From Anaerovorax odorimutans (GTDB lineage: Bacteria; Bacillota; Clostridia; Peptostreptococcales; JAAYPU01), in the NCBI GenBank assembly GCA_016841185.1, contig JAENZQ010000014.1, forward strand, positions 1 through 64,000: a DNA stretch of 64,000 nt. Reading direction: 5' to 3'. Positions 1-8,642 of the stretch are shown here, one piece after another; positions within the stretch are counted from its first letter, which is position 1; the number at the start of each line of letters is the position of its first letter. The position numbers and the translations under genes were made by a program. Below the pieces are notes generated by a model. The model was not told where the DNA came from and ran no database searches. It saw only the letters and a list, made by a program, of their open reading frames with translations.

Positions 1-426
1 ATCCGTATTCATTGTGTAGCTGAAGACATTTAAGTAAGACAGATAAGGGCTTAAACTGGTTACATTTTCACTTGCTTCAGGTCTTGGATAAGAGATATCC
101 ATATATCCGGCTGTATAGATGTCTCTCTTTGTTTGTTGAGGAATATAAAGTCTTAACCCTGGAGCGATTAAATTCGGGTTTACAATACCGTTTACCCTTA
201 TGAGTTCCTGTACGGATATTCCATACCGATTGGCTATACTGTAAAGTGTTTCTCCTGGTCTGACAAAATGATATATGCCCTGAATAGGAATAACAATAGC
301 CTGACCAACTACCAGATTTTCAGGATTAGGCAATTCATTTGCAGATATCAGATTTTCTACTGATACATTGTAGAGCCCGGATATTTGCCAAAGGGTGTCT
401 CCCGGCTTTATTACATAAATTTGCAT
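1..426 (-). CDS. LysM domain protein, spore cortex-lytic (SleL/YaaH) type, partial
   Basis: The gene runs off the left edge; only the first 142 codons are visible. They encode two LysM modules at about residues 2-47 (VIKPGDTLWQISGLY) and 51-96 (HFVRPGETLYSIANRYGI), which bind the glycan of peptidoglycan. A linker follows and then SPYLSYLNVFSYTMNTD, which resembles the start of the GH18 domain of YaaH/SleL N-acetylglucosaminidases that degrade spore cortex fragments. The ATG at 426 has AAGGGATG upstream. The missing GH18 catalytic DxxDxE cannot be checked here. LysM is certain; the GH18 assignment rests on about 20 residues. It suggests a spore former. Confidence 0.85.
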   Translation of the reverse strand, partial: MQIYVIKPGDTLWQISGLYNVSVENLISANELPNPENLVVGQAIVIPIQGIYHFVRPGETLYSIANRYGISVQELIRVNGIVNPNLIAPGLRLYIPQQTKRDIYTAGYMDISYPRPEASENVTSLSPYLSYLNVFSYTMNTD

Positions 427-579
427 TATTATTCATCCCTTATTTTTACAGTTTATAATCAATATATGCTGTCTTGAAGTGAAGTGTTCTTTTTCTTGTA
501 TATAATTGGTTTGGTAGGGATAAAATCAATAAGTACGGTCCTGAATGCAGAAAATGTCAGGATAAAGGAGGCGGTTAGC

Positions 580-1476
580 ATAAAAATAGGAATTCCGGGA
601 GGACTGCTGTATCATCGGTATGCTACCTTCATAAATACTTTTATAAATGAATTGGATATAGAATGTATTTTCTCTATTGAAACAAATAGGGAAATATTAG
701 ATATGGGTGTAAATAGTTGTGTCAATGAAGCATGTCTTCCCATGAAAATTTTTCACGGGCATGCGGTGTTTCTTAAAAACCAATGTGATTTATTATGGAT
801 TCCCCGGATCATGAAATGTAAAAATAGTGAATCCATATGTCCAAAATTCTGCGGACTTCCTGAAATGGTAATGAGCGGTACAAAACGAAAAGAAGGTGTT
901 ATTGATTATCCTTTATATATGGACCGGAAAAGAGAGGTAAGGCATTATCTGAAGAAGTTGTCCGAAAATTTAGGATGTAATGAAAATAAGGCTCTTAGAG
1001 CCTTTAAAAAGGCTGTAATATCATATGGACAAGCTGAAAAGGGTATTTGGGACAAAGAATATCCATTTATTATTTTTCTGGCCGGACATCCTTACAATAT
1101 ATATGATAAGTTTGCCAACATGAATCTGATAGACAAATTACACAGCTATGGAATTGGCGTTATCACAGAGGAACAAGTTTTCGACAACAATAAAGAGGAA
1201 GAAATTAAACATTTAATGAAAAGACCCTATTGGTTATTTTATAAAAATAATTATGGTGCAGGAAAATATTTAGTAAGAAATCAAAAAATAAATGGCATTG
1301 TCTATATATCTTCTTTTTCTTGCGGCATTGATTCTATTACCATTGAGATGCTTAAAAATGATATAGGCGATTTTCCGTTTCTCATATTAAAAATCGATGA
1401 GCATACAGGTGAGGCAGGTATGAATACAAGAATCGAGGCTTTTGCAGATATGCTGGAAAGGAGAAGGATTCATTGA
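580..1476 (+). CDS. acyl-CoA dehydratase activase-related protein (DUF2229/HgdB-like), first copy
   Basis: A 298-residue protein of the family related to the Fe-S subunits and activators of 2-hydroxyacyl-CoA dehydratases. It has the family opening K-I-G-I-P-G-G-L, Cys pairs in VNSCVNEACLPMKIFHGH and SESICPKFCG, a Cys in SSFSCGIDS, and the C-terminal DEHTGEAGMNTRIEAF motif shared with the next gene. These Cys are likely Fe-S ligands (inference). Start: a perfect AGGAGG at 566-571 lies 8 bases before an ATA codon at 580, exactly where the family N-terminus begins. The only conventional in-frame start is GTG at 484, which adds 32 poorly conserved residues and has no ribosome site. The stop overlaps the next gene by 4 bases. 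Substrate unknown. Confidence 0.8.
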   Translation: MKIGIPGGLLYHRYATFINTFINELDIECIFSIETNREILDMGVNSCVNEACLPMKIFHGHAVFLKNQCDLLWIPRIMKCKNSESICPKFCGLPEMVMSGTKRKEGVIDYPLYMDRKREVRHYLKKLSENLGCNENKALRAFKKAVISYGQAEKGIWDKEYPFIIFLAGHPYNIYDKFANMNLIDKLHSYGIGVITEEQVFDNNKEEEIKHLMKRPYWLFYKNNYGAGKYLVRNQKINGIVYISSFSCGIDSITIEMLKNDIGDFPFLILKIDEHTGEAGMNTRIEAFADMLERRRIH

Positions 1477-2564
1477 AAATAACTTTTCCGCATTTAGGAG
1501 ATGCTTATATTGCAGTAAGATTACTCTGCAATGAAATGAATGTAGATTGTATTGTTCCGCCATTGAATACGATGGAAACTCTGGAGAGGGGTTCCAGATA
1601 TTCTCCTGAGGAAATATGCCTGCCATTCAAGCTTATGGCGGGAAACCTTATGGAGGGAATTGAAAATGGTGCAGATACTGTAGTTATGGTTTCCAGTAAC
1701 GGACCTTGTCGTTTAGGAGAATATGGAGAATTACTTAAGTCCGTGTTGGATAAAAACGGATATCATGCAGACTGGATACTTCTGGATACAGTTCAGGCTA
1801 TTGGAATCCGTGAGTTATTGAAAAGGGCCGGACTTGTATGGGGAGGAAAGAAGAGAAGCAAACTGAAACTTTTAGGAGCACTTAAGGGGGTTTATAAAGT
1901 GATTCATTCACTGGAAAGGATGGAAAAGGAAATCCACTTCAGATGCGGATATGAAATAGAGAGAGGAAGATTAAAGGCCATCCTTTACAAATGTAAAAAA
2001 GATATTTGTCATTCAGATAGTATCAATGATGCTTTAAAGATAATTGAAAATTATTCTGATAAAGTAAAAGAAATTCCTCTGGACAGGGAGAAAAATCCTG
2101 TTAAGGTTGTTCTTACAGGTGAAATTTTTTCTCTCATTGAGCCTTTCGGAAATCAATATCTGGAAGATAAACTTATGGATATGGGTGTCAGTTTTTCAAA
2201 AAGGATCACAATAGGGTGGTGGATAGATACTACTTTTGTTCAACCATTGAAAAGAGCCAGAATGATGAGTAAAAAAAATGGCTTTTTAAATTACTGTATT
2301 GGAGGATATGCCAAGGATACTGTTGAAGAAGTGATTGAGGCAAAAAAGAATCATTATGATGGCGTAATTCAATTACTGCCTTTGGGATGTATGCCTGAGA
2401 TCGTAGTTAAATCGATTATGCCGGATATGGCAGAGGAATTGGATATAAAGATTCTTACTGTTGTTTTTGACGAAATGAATGGGGAAGCAGGATATATTAC
2501 TCGTATTGAGGCTTTTATCGATATGTTACAAAGGAGGAAACAACATGTATTATATGGGTATTGA
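1473..2564 (+). CDS. acyl-CoA dehydratase activase-related protein (DUF2229/HgdB-like), second copy
   Basis: A 363-residue paralogue of the preceding protein, read from a TTG at 1473 that overlaps its stop, with GGAGAAGGA upstream. The N-terminus KITFPHLGDAYIA, the Cys sites EEICLPFKLM, SNGPCRLGEYGE and LPLGCMPEI, and the end motif DEMNGEAGYITRIEAF fit the HgdB/DUF2229 group, whose Cys bind a [4Fe-4S] cluster. In other Clostridia these modules are often fused to the activase in one very long polypeptide; here they are separate, translationally coupled genes. Together with the ATPase encoded next it should form an ATP-driven low-potential electron transfer unit. The acceptor enzyme is not in the window. 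Confidence 0.8.
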   Translation: MKITFPHLGDAYIAVRLLCNEMNVDCIVPPLNTMETLERGSRYSPEEICLPFKLMAGNLMEGIENGADTVVMVSSNGPCRLGEYGELLKSVLDKNGYHADWILLDTVQAIGIRELLKRAGLVWGGKKRSKLKLLGALKGVYKVIHSLERMEKEIHFRCGYEIERGRLKAILYKCKKDICHSDSINDALKIIENYSDKVKEIPLDREKNPVKVVLTGEIFSLIEPFGNQYLEDKLMDMGVSFSKRITIGWWIDTTFVQPLKRARMMSKKNGFLNYCIGGYAKDTVEEVIEAKKNHYDGVIQLLPLGCMPEIVVKSIMPDMAEELDIKILTVVFDEMNGEAGYITRIEAFIDMLQRRKQHVLYGY

Positions 2565-3513
2565 TGTGGGTTCTGTGAGCACTAACGTTGTTTTATTAGA
2601 TGGATGCCTGGAGGTTATTGAGGAAATCTATCTTCAATCAAAGGGCAGTCCCATTAAGTCGATTTGTGAAGGCCTTGAGAAGCTGAAGGGTAAATATGAC
2701 AGCAAGCAGATATCCGGGGTGGGAACCACCGGCAGCGGGAGGAATATTGCAGCAGCTGTCACAGGAGCGGATATCATAAAAAATGAAATCACTACTCACA
2801 GCATTGCAGCCAGTTACATGGATGCAGAGGTCCAGACCATATTAGAGATAGGCGGGCAGGATTCCAAAGTGATTCTGCTCCGAAATGGTGTTATATCTGA
2901 TTTTGCCATGAATACCGTATGCGCTGCCGGAACAGGCTCTTTCTTAGATCGACAGGCAGAACGCTTGGGGATAGCAATCGGTGAATTGGGCAATATGGCA
3001 TTAAAATCTAAAGTGCCGGTTAGAATTGCCGGAAGGTGTGCAGTTTTTGCGGAAACGGACATCATTCACAAACAACAGCTGGGATATGAAAAAGAAGATC
3101 TAATTGCCGGATTATGTTATGCATTGGTAAGAAACTACCTCAGTAATTTATGCAAAGGAAAAGAAATAAAGGATAAAGTATTCTTTCAGGGCGGGGTTGC
3201 AGCCAATCAGGGGATAAAAAAAGCATTTGAGGATATATTGGATAAAGAGATTATTGTGCCGGAACATTTTAAGGTCATGGGAGCCATAGGTGCTGCAATT
3301 TTATCTAAAGAAGCATTGGAAAATGAAAGGAAAAAGACAATGTTCAAAGGTTTCAATATCTTAAAGGGTAAAATCAGTACAGACAGCTTTGAATGTCAGG
3401 ACTGCCCCAACCATTGTGAAGTGATCAGAATATATTCCAACAATACTATGATAGGCTGTTTTTCAGACAGATGCGGTAAATACCAGATATCAGATGCAAA
3501 AAGCAAAATTTAA
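2545..3513 (+). CDS. BadF/BcrD/HgdC-type activase ATPase
   Basis: A 322-residue ASKHA-fold ATPase of the CoA-dehydratase activator family. The N-terminal phosphate loop MGIDVGSVSTNVVLLD, the GTTGSGR loop, IGGQDSKV and GGVAANQG are all visible. The two Cys that bridge a [4Fe-4S] cluster between subunits in HgdC are in NTVCAAGTGSFLDRQAERLG and AGRCAVFAETD. The ATG at 2545 is preceded by AAGGAGG and lies 20 bases inside the previous gene, so coupling is likely; an in-frame ATG at 2479 is less good. Unusually, the C-terminus carries an extra Cys-rich tail (about residues 295-318: CQDCPNHCEV...GCFSDRCGK), a possible additional metal site. It presumably hydrolyses ATP to push electrons into the partner proteins. 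Confidence 0.9.
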   Translation: MYYMGIDVGSVSTNVVLLDGCLEVIEEIYLQSKGSPIKSICEGLEKLKGKYDSKQISGVGTTGSGRNIAAAVTGADIIKNEITTHSIAASYMDAEVQTILEIGGQDSKVILLRNGVISDFAMNTVCAAGTGSFLDRQAERLGIAIGELGNMALKSKVPVRIAGRCAVFAETDIIHKQQLGYEKEDLIAGLCYALVRNYLSNLCKGKEIKDKVFFQGGVAANQGIKKAFEDILDKEIIVPEHFKVMGAIGAAILSKEALENERKKTMFKGFNILKGKISTDSFECQDCPNHCEVIRIYSNNTMIGCFSDRCGKYQISDAKSKI

Positions 3514-3680
3514 GCGGTTACGCGAAACTTCCTTTATTTATATTATTTTTATTTCTCAATTTTTCTTACCAAACTCTAACATACCTCTAAAAACAGTCTA
3601 ACGCTCAACAGATATAATAAGATTAACAAAAAGGTTAAATCCTAATTAAAATACAAAGAAAAAACTGAGGAGGTATTACA

Positions 3681-4109
3681 ATGTCTGTAACATTAGACAA
3701 AATTGATTTAATTATGGAAAGAGCAAATGTCACTTATGAGGAAGCAAAAGAAGCTTTGGAGAAGCATAACGGGGATTTGGTGGAGGCACTGATCGAGCTT
3801 GAAAAAGGTGAAAAAATCAAAAAGAACAGAAAAAAAATAAAAGAGGATATTAATGAAAAAAGTTCTTCTTTTTTCAATAAGCTATCTGATGAAATTAAAA
3901 AGATGCATAAACAAAAATTCAGAATCAAAAAAGACGAAGAGCAGATAATCAACATTCCTTTGACTCTGGCTGTTTTGCTTATTATTATAACTTTTCCATT
4001 TTCCCTTCTTCTTCTGGCAATACTGTTTTTAATTGGCTATAAAATTTCGGTGACTTCAAAGGGTTCGGAAATCGTTGTTAACGATATGATAAAAAAAGAA
4101 GCTGAATAA
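3681..4109 (+). CDS. DUF4342-type membrane protein with UBA-like helix domain
   Basis: A 142-residue protein. Residues 1-45 resemble a UBA/TS-N three-helix domain (VTYEEAKEALEKHNGDLVEALIELE), as in the N-terminus of EF-Ts and NAC proteins. A lysine-rich linker follows, then about residues 88-125 form a hydrophobic hairpin (IPLTLAVLLIIITF...LLAILFLIGY), and the tail is charged. This matches what I know of DUF4342 proteins of Firmicutes; function unknown. The start is well supported by GAGGAGG 9 bases upstream of ATG. It stands alone between the activase cassette and a terminator hairpin. Confidence 0.75.
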   Translation: MSVTLDKIDLIMERANVTYEEAKEALEKHNGDLVEALIELEKGEKIKKNRKKIKEDINEKSSSFFNKLSDEIKKMHKQKFRIKKDEEQIINIPLTLAVLLIIITFPFSLLLLAILFLIGYKISVTSKGSEIVVNDMIKKEAE

Positions 4110-4179
4110 TATTTCATTCTGCAGTGGAGCAGGGTCATTTGCCAAAATGTACTTCCTGCATTTATATAAATATTTCTTA

Positions 4180-4210
4180 AAAATCGCCTGTACAGGCGAT
4201 TTTATTATGC
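4180..4210 (+). terminator. Rho-independent terminator
   Basis: A perfect 24-base palindrome (4180-4203, stem core ATCGCCTG/CAGGCGAT) runs directly into TTTATTAT. It ends the transcript of the DUF4342 gene about 70 bases upstream. Confidence 0.8.
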
Positions 4211-4226
4211 TTTGCTGAAGAAATGG

Positions 4227-4255
4227 GTGAAATAATCTGCCTGCTGCATTATAAT
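4227..4255 (+). promoter_or_regulatory. candidate sigma-A promoter for the two-component operon
   Basis: GTGAAA (4227-4232; 4 of 6 matches to TTGACA), 17 bases, TATAAT (4250-4255). It sits between the upstream terminator and the response regulator gene, about 30 bases before its start. Confidence 0.5.
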
Positions 4256-4288
4256 AGTGAATAAGAGAAAAAAAGCGAGGTGAAGCCG

Positions 4289-4963
4289 GTGAATAAAAAA
4301 ATACTTATTGTTGAAGATGATTTAAAATTATTAAGATACTTAGAATTGGAATTACAGCATGAAGGATATGAAGCAAATACTGTTTCTAACGGGAAAGCCG
4401 GACTTGACGAAGCTTTGAAGGGCGGATATGATCTGGTGATATTGGACATCATGCTTCCGGGGATGAATGGTATGGAAGTCTGCCGAAAAATACGTCAAAT
4501 TTCTGATTTGCCTATTATTATGCTTACGGCCAGAGGAGACACTATGGATAAAATAGCCGGCCTTGATTTTGGAGCGGATGATTATATTACAAAACCCTTT
4601 GAAATAGAAGAGTTTCTTGCAAGAGTAAGACGGTTCTTCAGAAAGAAAACAGAAGACCATCATGAGATCATCAGCGGACCTTTAAAAATTAATACGGAAA
4701 GCCGCTCCTGCCAGTATGAGGATGAAGTGATAAATTTATCAAAGACAGAATATGATTTATGTCTGTATCTTATGCAGAACAGGGATAAAGTTTTGACCAG
4801 AGAACAAATCTTGGAATATGTCTGGGGTTTCGACTATTATGGAGAAACAAGAGTAGTTGATGTTTACATACGTTACCTTAGGGAAAAAATAGATGACCGT
4901 TTCGGAAAACAGTATATTCGTACCATTAGAGGTGTGGGATATATTTTTAAGGATAAAGGGTGA
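4289..4963 (+). CDS. OmpR/PhoB-family response regulator
   Basis: A 224-residue two-domain transcription factor. The receiver holds the acidic pair in ILIVEDD, the phospho-acceptor Asp in LVILDIMLPGMNG (about D53), the Thr of MLTARGD and the Lys of YITKPF. The winged-helix C-terminal domain ends in TREQILEYVWGFDYYGETRVVDV and YIRTIRGVGYIF. The GTG at 4289 has AGGTG at a 6-base spacing; the GTG at 4280 overlaps that ribosome site and is less likely. Its stop overlaps the kinase gene, so the two are coupled. The signal and target genes are unknown. Confidence 0.93.
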   Translation: MNKKILIVEDDLKLLRYLELELQHEGYEANTVSNGKAGLDEALKGGYDLVILDIMLPGMNGMEVCRKIRQISDLPIIMLTARGDTMDKIAGLDFGADDYITKPFEIEEFLARVRRFFRKKTEDHHEIISGPLKINTESRSCQYEDEVINLSKTEYDLCLYLMQNRDKVLTREQILEYVWGFDYYGETRVVDVYIRYLREKIDDRFGKQYIRTIRGVGYIFKDKG

Positions 4964-6387
4964 GGTTGTTGAAGAAAAAGATTGAATCTCCCGAAGGCAA
5001 AGAAAAAATGCAGGACAGAATTTTATCGTTGTTCAGATTCAATATTACTTTCAAACTGACTTTGGAATTTTCCATTACTTTTTTATCCTTTATTATACTG
5101 GTGAATATGTTGTTCTATCTGGGAATAAAGACTTGGATGTATATGGAAACAGTCGATGTCATGAAAATAGCTTCAGAAAGTCTTCTCAGCAATGTGGAGA
5201 ATCAGAGCGAAATAAATGATGAGCTTTTTGGTTTTGAAAAGTTGGAATATTTTATATATAGGGATTCTGACAAAAACTTATTAGGAACCAATTCCCAAAA
5301 AAAAATAGCTTATTCGGAGCATAATACCCGTATTCCATTATATGGATTTATTCAACGGCATAATCCGCAGTGGTTTTATTATGAAAAACTTTCCGACGAT
5401 GAAAATGCATCATTTAACATTGTTATCAGAAAAGATGCAACGAATATTCATAAAGAGATCGATTTTTTATGGAGTGTTGTTTTTTTTGTTTCGATATTCC
5501 TGCTGCTTTTAGTTTGGCTATCATTATTTCGGATTTCAACAAAACATTTGAAACCCATTAAGATCATGACGCAAAAAGTCGAAGACATTTCGGTCAGAAA
5601 TCTCAGTACGCGTCTTGATATACGCGGCACAAAGGATGAATTAAAAGATCTTGCCGCTACTTTCAACAATATGATGGATGAGATAGAAAAAGCTTATGAA
5701 AATCAAAAACAATTTGTTTCGGACGCTTCTCATGAGTTAAGAACACCCATTGCAGTTATCAAAGGATATGCCAGTATGGTAAACCGGTGGGGCAAAGAAG
5801 ATCCGGGCGTTCTGGAAGAGAGTCTGAAAGCTATCGAGGATGAATCCAGAAACATGCAGAGCCTTGTTGAGAGCCTGCTGTTTTTGGCAAGACGGGATAA
5901 AGGCAACATGGAGATGGAAAAAGAGATCTTTAACGTTAAAGAATTTATGACTGAAATTGTAAAAGAAACTCAGCTTATTGATTCGGGGCATACCATTAAA
6001 GGTGAATTTGATTACGATGGTGAAATTTTTGCCTCCATTGATAAACTTAAGCAGGCAATACGGATTTTCATTGATAACAGCATGAAATATACACATCCCG
6101 AAGGGGAGATTAATATCCGTCTGAAGGCTTCCGACAAAGAGGTTTATCTCGTGATACAGGATAACGGGATCGGTATATCCAAGGAAGATTTACCGCATAT
6201 CTTTGAAAGATTTTACAGAGCAGACCAGGCCAGAACAAGAAATAAAAAAGGCGGTACCGGATTAGGACTTGCTATTGCCAAAGTTATTATAGAACAGCAT
6301 GGAGGAGAAATAAATGTTGAAAGCGAAATAGGAAACGGAACAACTGTAACCATTTTACTTCCGAAAAATTTAAAAAGCCCAGGATAA
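4960..6387 (+). CDS. sensor histidine kinase
   Basis: A 475-residue membrane kinase, partner of the response regulator it overlaps (GTGA). TM1 is at about residues 31-55, then an extracytoplasmic sensor region of about 110 residues, TM2 at about 168-192, and a HAMP linker. The H-box FVSDASHELRTP puts the phospho-acceptor at about His258. The N-box (DNSMKY), G1 (DNGIGI), F-box (FERFYRAD) and G2 (GGTGLGLAI) are intact, so it should be a working kinase. Alternative TTG starts lie at 4966 and 4969. The following gene encodes a degenerate relative of the same domain plan. Confidence 0.93.
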   Translation: MRLLKKKIESPEGKEKMQDRILSLFRFNITFKLTLEFSITFLSFIILVNMLFYLGIKTWMYMETVDVMKIASESLLSNVENQSEINDELFGFEKLEYFIYRDSDKNLLGTNSQKKIAYSEHNTRIPLYGFIQRHNPQWFYYEKLSDDENASFNIVIRKDATNIHKEIDFLWSVVFFVSIFLLLLVWLSLFRISTKHLKPIKIMTQKVEDISVRNLSTRLDIRGTKDELKDLAATFNNMMDEIEKAYENQKQFVSDASHELRTPIAVIKGYASMVNRWGKEDPGVLEESLKAIEDESRNMQSLVESLLFLARRDKGNMEMEKEIFNVKEFMTEIVKETQLIDSGHTIKGEFDYDGEIFASIDKLKQAIRIFIDNSMKYTHPEGEINIRLKASDKEVYLVIQDNGIGISKEDLPHIFERFYRADQARTRNKKGGTGLGLAIAKVIIEQHGGEINVESEIGNGTTVTILLPKNLKSPG

Positions 6388-6418
6388 AATAATAACATAT
6401 ATTTCAGGAGGGGGAAAT

Positions 6419-7750
6419 ATGCCGGAAAAAAAACAATCATTCAGATATTTAAGAATTCTTTTCAGCTATATCATATTGGCCATTCTTATAAACGGCATCT
6501 ATTATGTTGGGATCAAAAGCTGGATGAATCACCGGGCAACAGAAAAACTGGAAAGCTTCAGTCATATTATTATCAATGAATTTGTAAATGATCCGGAAAA
6601 AATAGGAGAATGCCAGTATTTGTCCGGAATAGAATATTATTTATATGAAAGAGATTCTAAAGAATTCATTGCATCCAATACGGATTCAGAACCGGAATAT
6701 GTGCATCATGATATCAGCAGCAGTAAAAAATTTTTGGAATACGGTGCTCCAAAATGGTTTTACTATGAAACATCTTTTGCAGATGAAAGCCCCTTTCTTC
6801 TGGTGCTCAGGGAAAATGCCGCACAGGCTCGAAATGATCTGATGCCTATTTTTGCAGCGGGTTTTGGAATATCTGCTCTTTTTATTCTTTATTTCGGAAG
6901 GAGATCCTATCTCATTATCAAAAAACAGTTTGCACCTATAGAAAAAATTACAGATAAAATTAAAGGCATCAAACCTGATAAGCTTGATTTTAGATTGGAT
7001 CACCATGAGTTTCAGGGAGAATTGAAAGACTTCATATTGGCTTTTAATAATGTGCTTCATGATATTGAAGAATCCATAAGAAGAAAAGAGCATTTATTAT
7101 GTGCTTTACCTCAAAAGATGAATATTCCTGCTTCATCCATATTAAGTTTTACCAAAATGTTTGCACAGGAAGGTGAGGAGAATCTAAAGAAACGAAAAGC
7201 CATTTTGGCTATTCGAAAAGAAGCCTCTGCTATTCAGAAGTATACGGAGAACTTCATCAATTGTATTATGGATTACAAAGAGCCGTTGGTTGATGAAATT
7301 GAGGAATTCAGATTGAATGATCTAATAGAAGAAATCGTATCGGAAGCAAAGCTATATGATGAGGACCATTCCTTTTCTGTATCATGTGAACCCCATATAT
7401 ACATATCTGCAGACAGAGACCGGTTAAAAGATGCTTTAAGGTTATTTCTTGATAACAGCATTAAGATTTCTCCCAAGAAGGAAGAAATTTCAGTAGGTAT
7501 TGTGGATACTGATAAAGAGATCGTAATCAGTATTCATAATACGGCACCTACCAAGAAAAAGCTTGCCAATTTATTTGATAGATTTGATGAGATTAATTAC
7601 AGACACTCAAACACTGTTATAGAAGACGTATACTTGGGATTTCTTATGGCTGGCATGATCATCAAACAGCATGATGGAGATGTAATGTTGGATACTAAAT
7701 CCAGAAAAAATATTGTTACAATCATGCTCCCTAAAATCATTAGGGAATAA
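6419..7750 (+). CDS. histidine-kinase paralogue lacking catalytic residues (pseudokinase)
   Basis: A 443-residue protein with the same plan and clear sequence kinship to the upstream kinase: TM1 about 12-30, sensor region with PKWFYYE matching PQWFYYE, TM2 about 140-160, and a HAMP-like linker. At the H-box the pattern is PQKMNIPASS, with Gln (about Q232) where the kinase has His. The N-box survives as DNSIKI, but G1 is replaced by HNTAPT and the glycine-rich G2 is absent. It therefore cannot be a conventional kinase and more likely senses or modulates its neighbour (inference). The frame is intact over the whole length, with GGAGGGGG before the ATG, arguing against a pseudogene. The end overlaps the convergent patatin gene by 11 bases. 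Confidence 0.85.
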   Translation: MPEKKQSFRYLRILFSYIILAILINGIYYVGIKSWMNHRATEKLESFSHIIINEFVNDPEKIGECQYLSGIEYYLYERDSKEFIASNTDSEPEYVHHDISSSKKFLEYGAPKWFYYETSFADESPFLLVLRENAAQARNDLMPIFAAGFGISALFILYFGRRSYLIIKKQFAPIEKITDKIKGIKPDKLDFRLDHHEFQGELKDFILAFNNVLHDIEESIRRKEHLLCALPQKMNIPASSILSFTKMFAQEGEENLKKRKAILAIRKEASAIQKYTENFINCIMDYKEPLVDEIEEFRLNDLIEEIVSEAKLYDEDHSFSVSCEPHIYISADRDRLKDALRLFLDNSIKISPKKEEISVGIVDTDKEIVISIHNTAPTKKKLANLFDRFDEINYRHSNTVIEDVYLGFLMAGMIIKQHDGDVMLDTKSRKNIVTIMLPKIIRE

Positions 7751-8525
7751 TAGGATTATCTTTAAGAGACCTCATGGCAGTTTTATAGCCGATTTCTATC
7801 AGTTCCGCCGATCCTTTAAAATCGGCCGGGCTGATTTTTTTTGTATCAATATCAATAATAATATCTGCGTGGCTCATTTCTCTTTTTGAATTGGCATGCT
7901 GTGCCAGCAGAAATGATTTCATGATCAATTCAGGTGTGTTTCTCGGATTCCATGAGCTGAACCCCGGTGTTATACAGACGGCAATAACAATGTCGGCATC
8001 CAGATGCTTCAGGGGTGTGACCGGCACGTTATCCATGATACCACCATCTATCAAAAGCATATTATCTTGTTCAATGGGTCTGAAGATTCCCGGAATAGCG
8101 CAGGATGCACGTATGGCTGTAGGTATATAACCTTCATGAAATATGATTTCTTTGCCTTCAACGGCATCCACGGCAACGGCAGAAAAAGGGATCTTCAGAT
8201 TCTGAATATATAAATCATTTAAATATTTTTTAAGGAATGTTTCCATAGGCTCTGTGGAAAATATACCTCTTCTGGGTAAAGAAGGTTTTGCAAGCAGCCC
8301 CCAATGTGTTGACAGGGCAATTCTTTTTAATTGAGATGATGTTATACCGGATGCATAAAGAACGCCCACCAATGCGCCGGCACTGGTGCCGCTAATACAG
8401 GACACTGGAATATCCAGTTCATCGACGGCCTGTAAAACGCCCACGTGACACATGCCTAAAATAGCACCGCCTCCTAAAGCAAGACCTATTTTTCTGTTTC
8501 TAAAAAATGGTAAATTTGAATACAT
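7740..8525 (-). CDS. patatin-like phospholipase (RssA/NTE family)
   Basis: A 261-residue Ser-Asp dyad lipid acyl hydrolase. The oxyanion region is LALGGGAILGMCHVGVL, the nucleophile elbow GTSAG gives Ser48, and the Asp is in DGGIMDNVPV. No signal peptide is seen, so it is probably cytoplasmic or membrane-associated. Length fits the compact bacterial patatins. The start ATG at 8525 has AGGAGG upstream on the minus strand (AAAAGAGGAGGCATC). It is convergent with the pseudokinase gene and overlaps it by 11 bases. Substrate not predictable. Confidence 0.92.
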   Translation of the reverse strand: MYSNLPFFRNRKIGLALGGGAILGMCHVGVLQAVDELDIPVSCISGTSAGALVGVLYASGITSSQLKRIALSTHWGLLAKPSLPRRGIFSTEPMETFLKKYLNDLYIQNLKIPFSAVAVDAVEGKEIIFHEGYIPTAIRASCAIPGIFRPIEQDNMLLIDGGIMDNVPVTPLKHLDADIVIAVCITPGFSSWNPRNTPELIMKSFLLAQHANSKREMSHADIIIDIDTKKISPADFKGSAELIEIGYKTAMRSLKDNPIIP

Positions 8526-8642
8526 TATGATGCCTCCTCTTTTAGAAGGTTTTGAAATCTTATATAAATAGTAACATATTATTAGTATTTTACATATGCT
8601 ATTTATGATACTCCAACTATTAAAATGATAGGAGAAAAGAGT

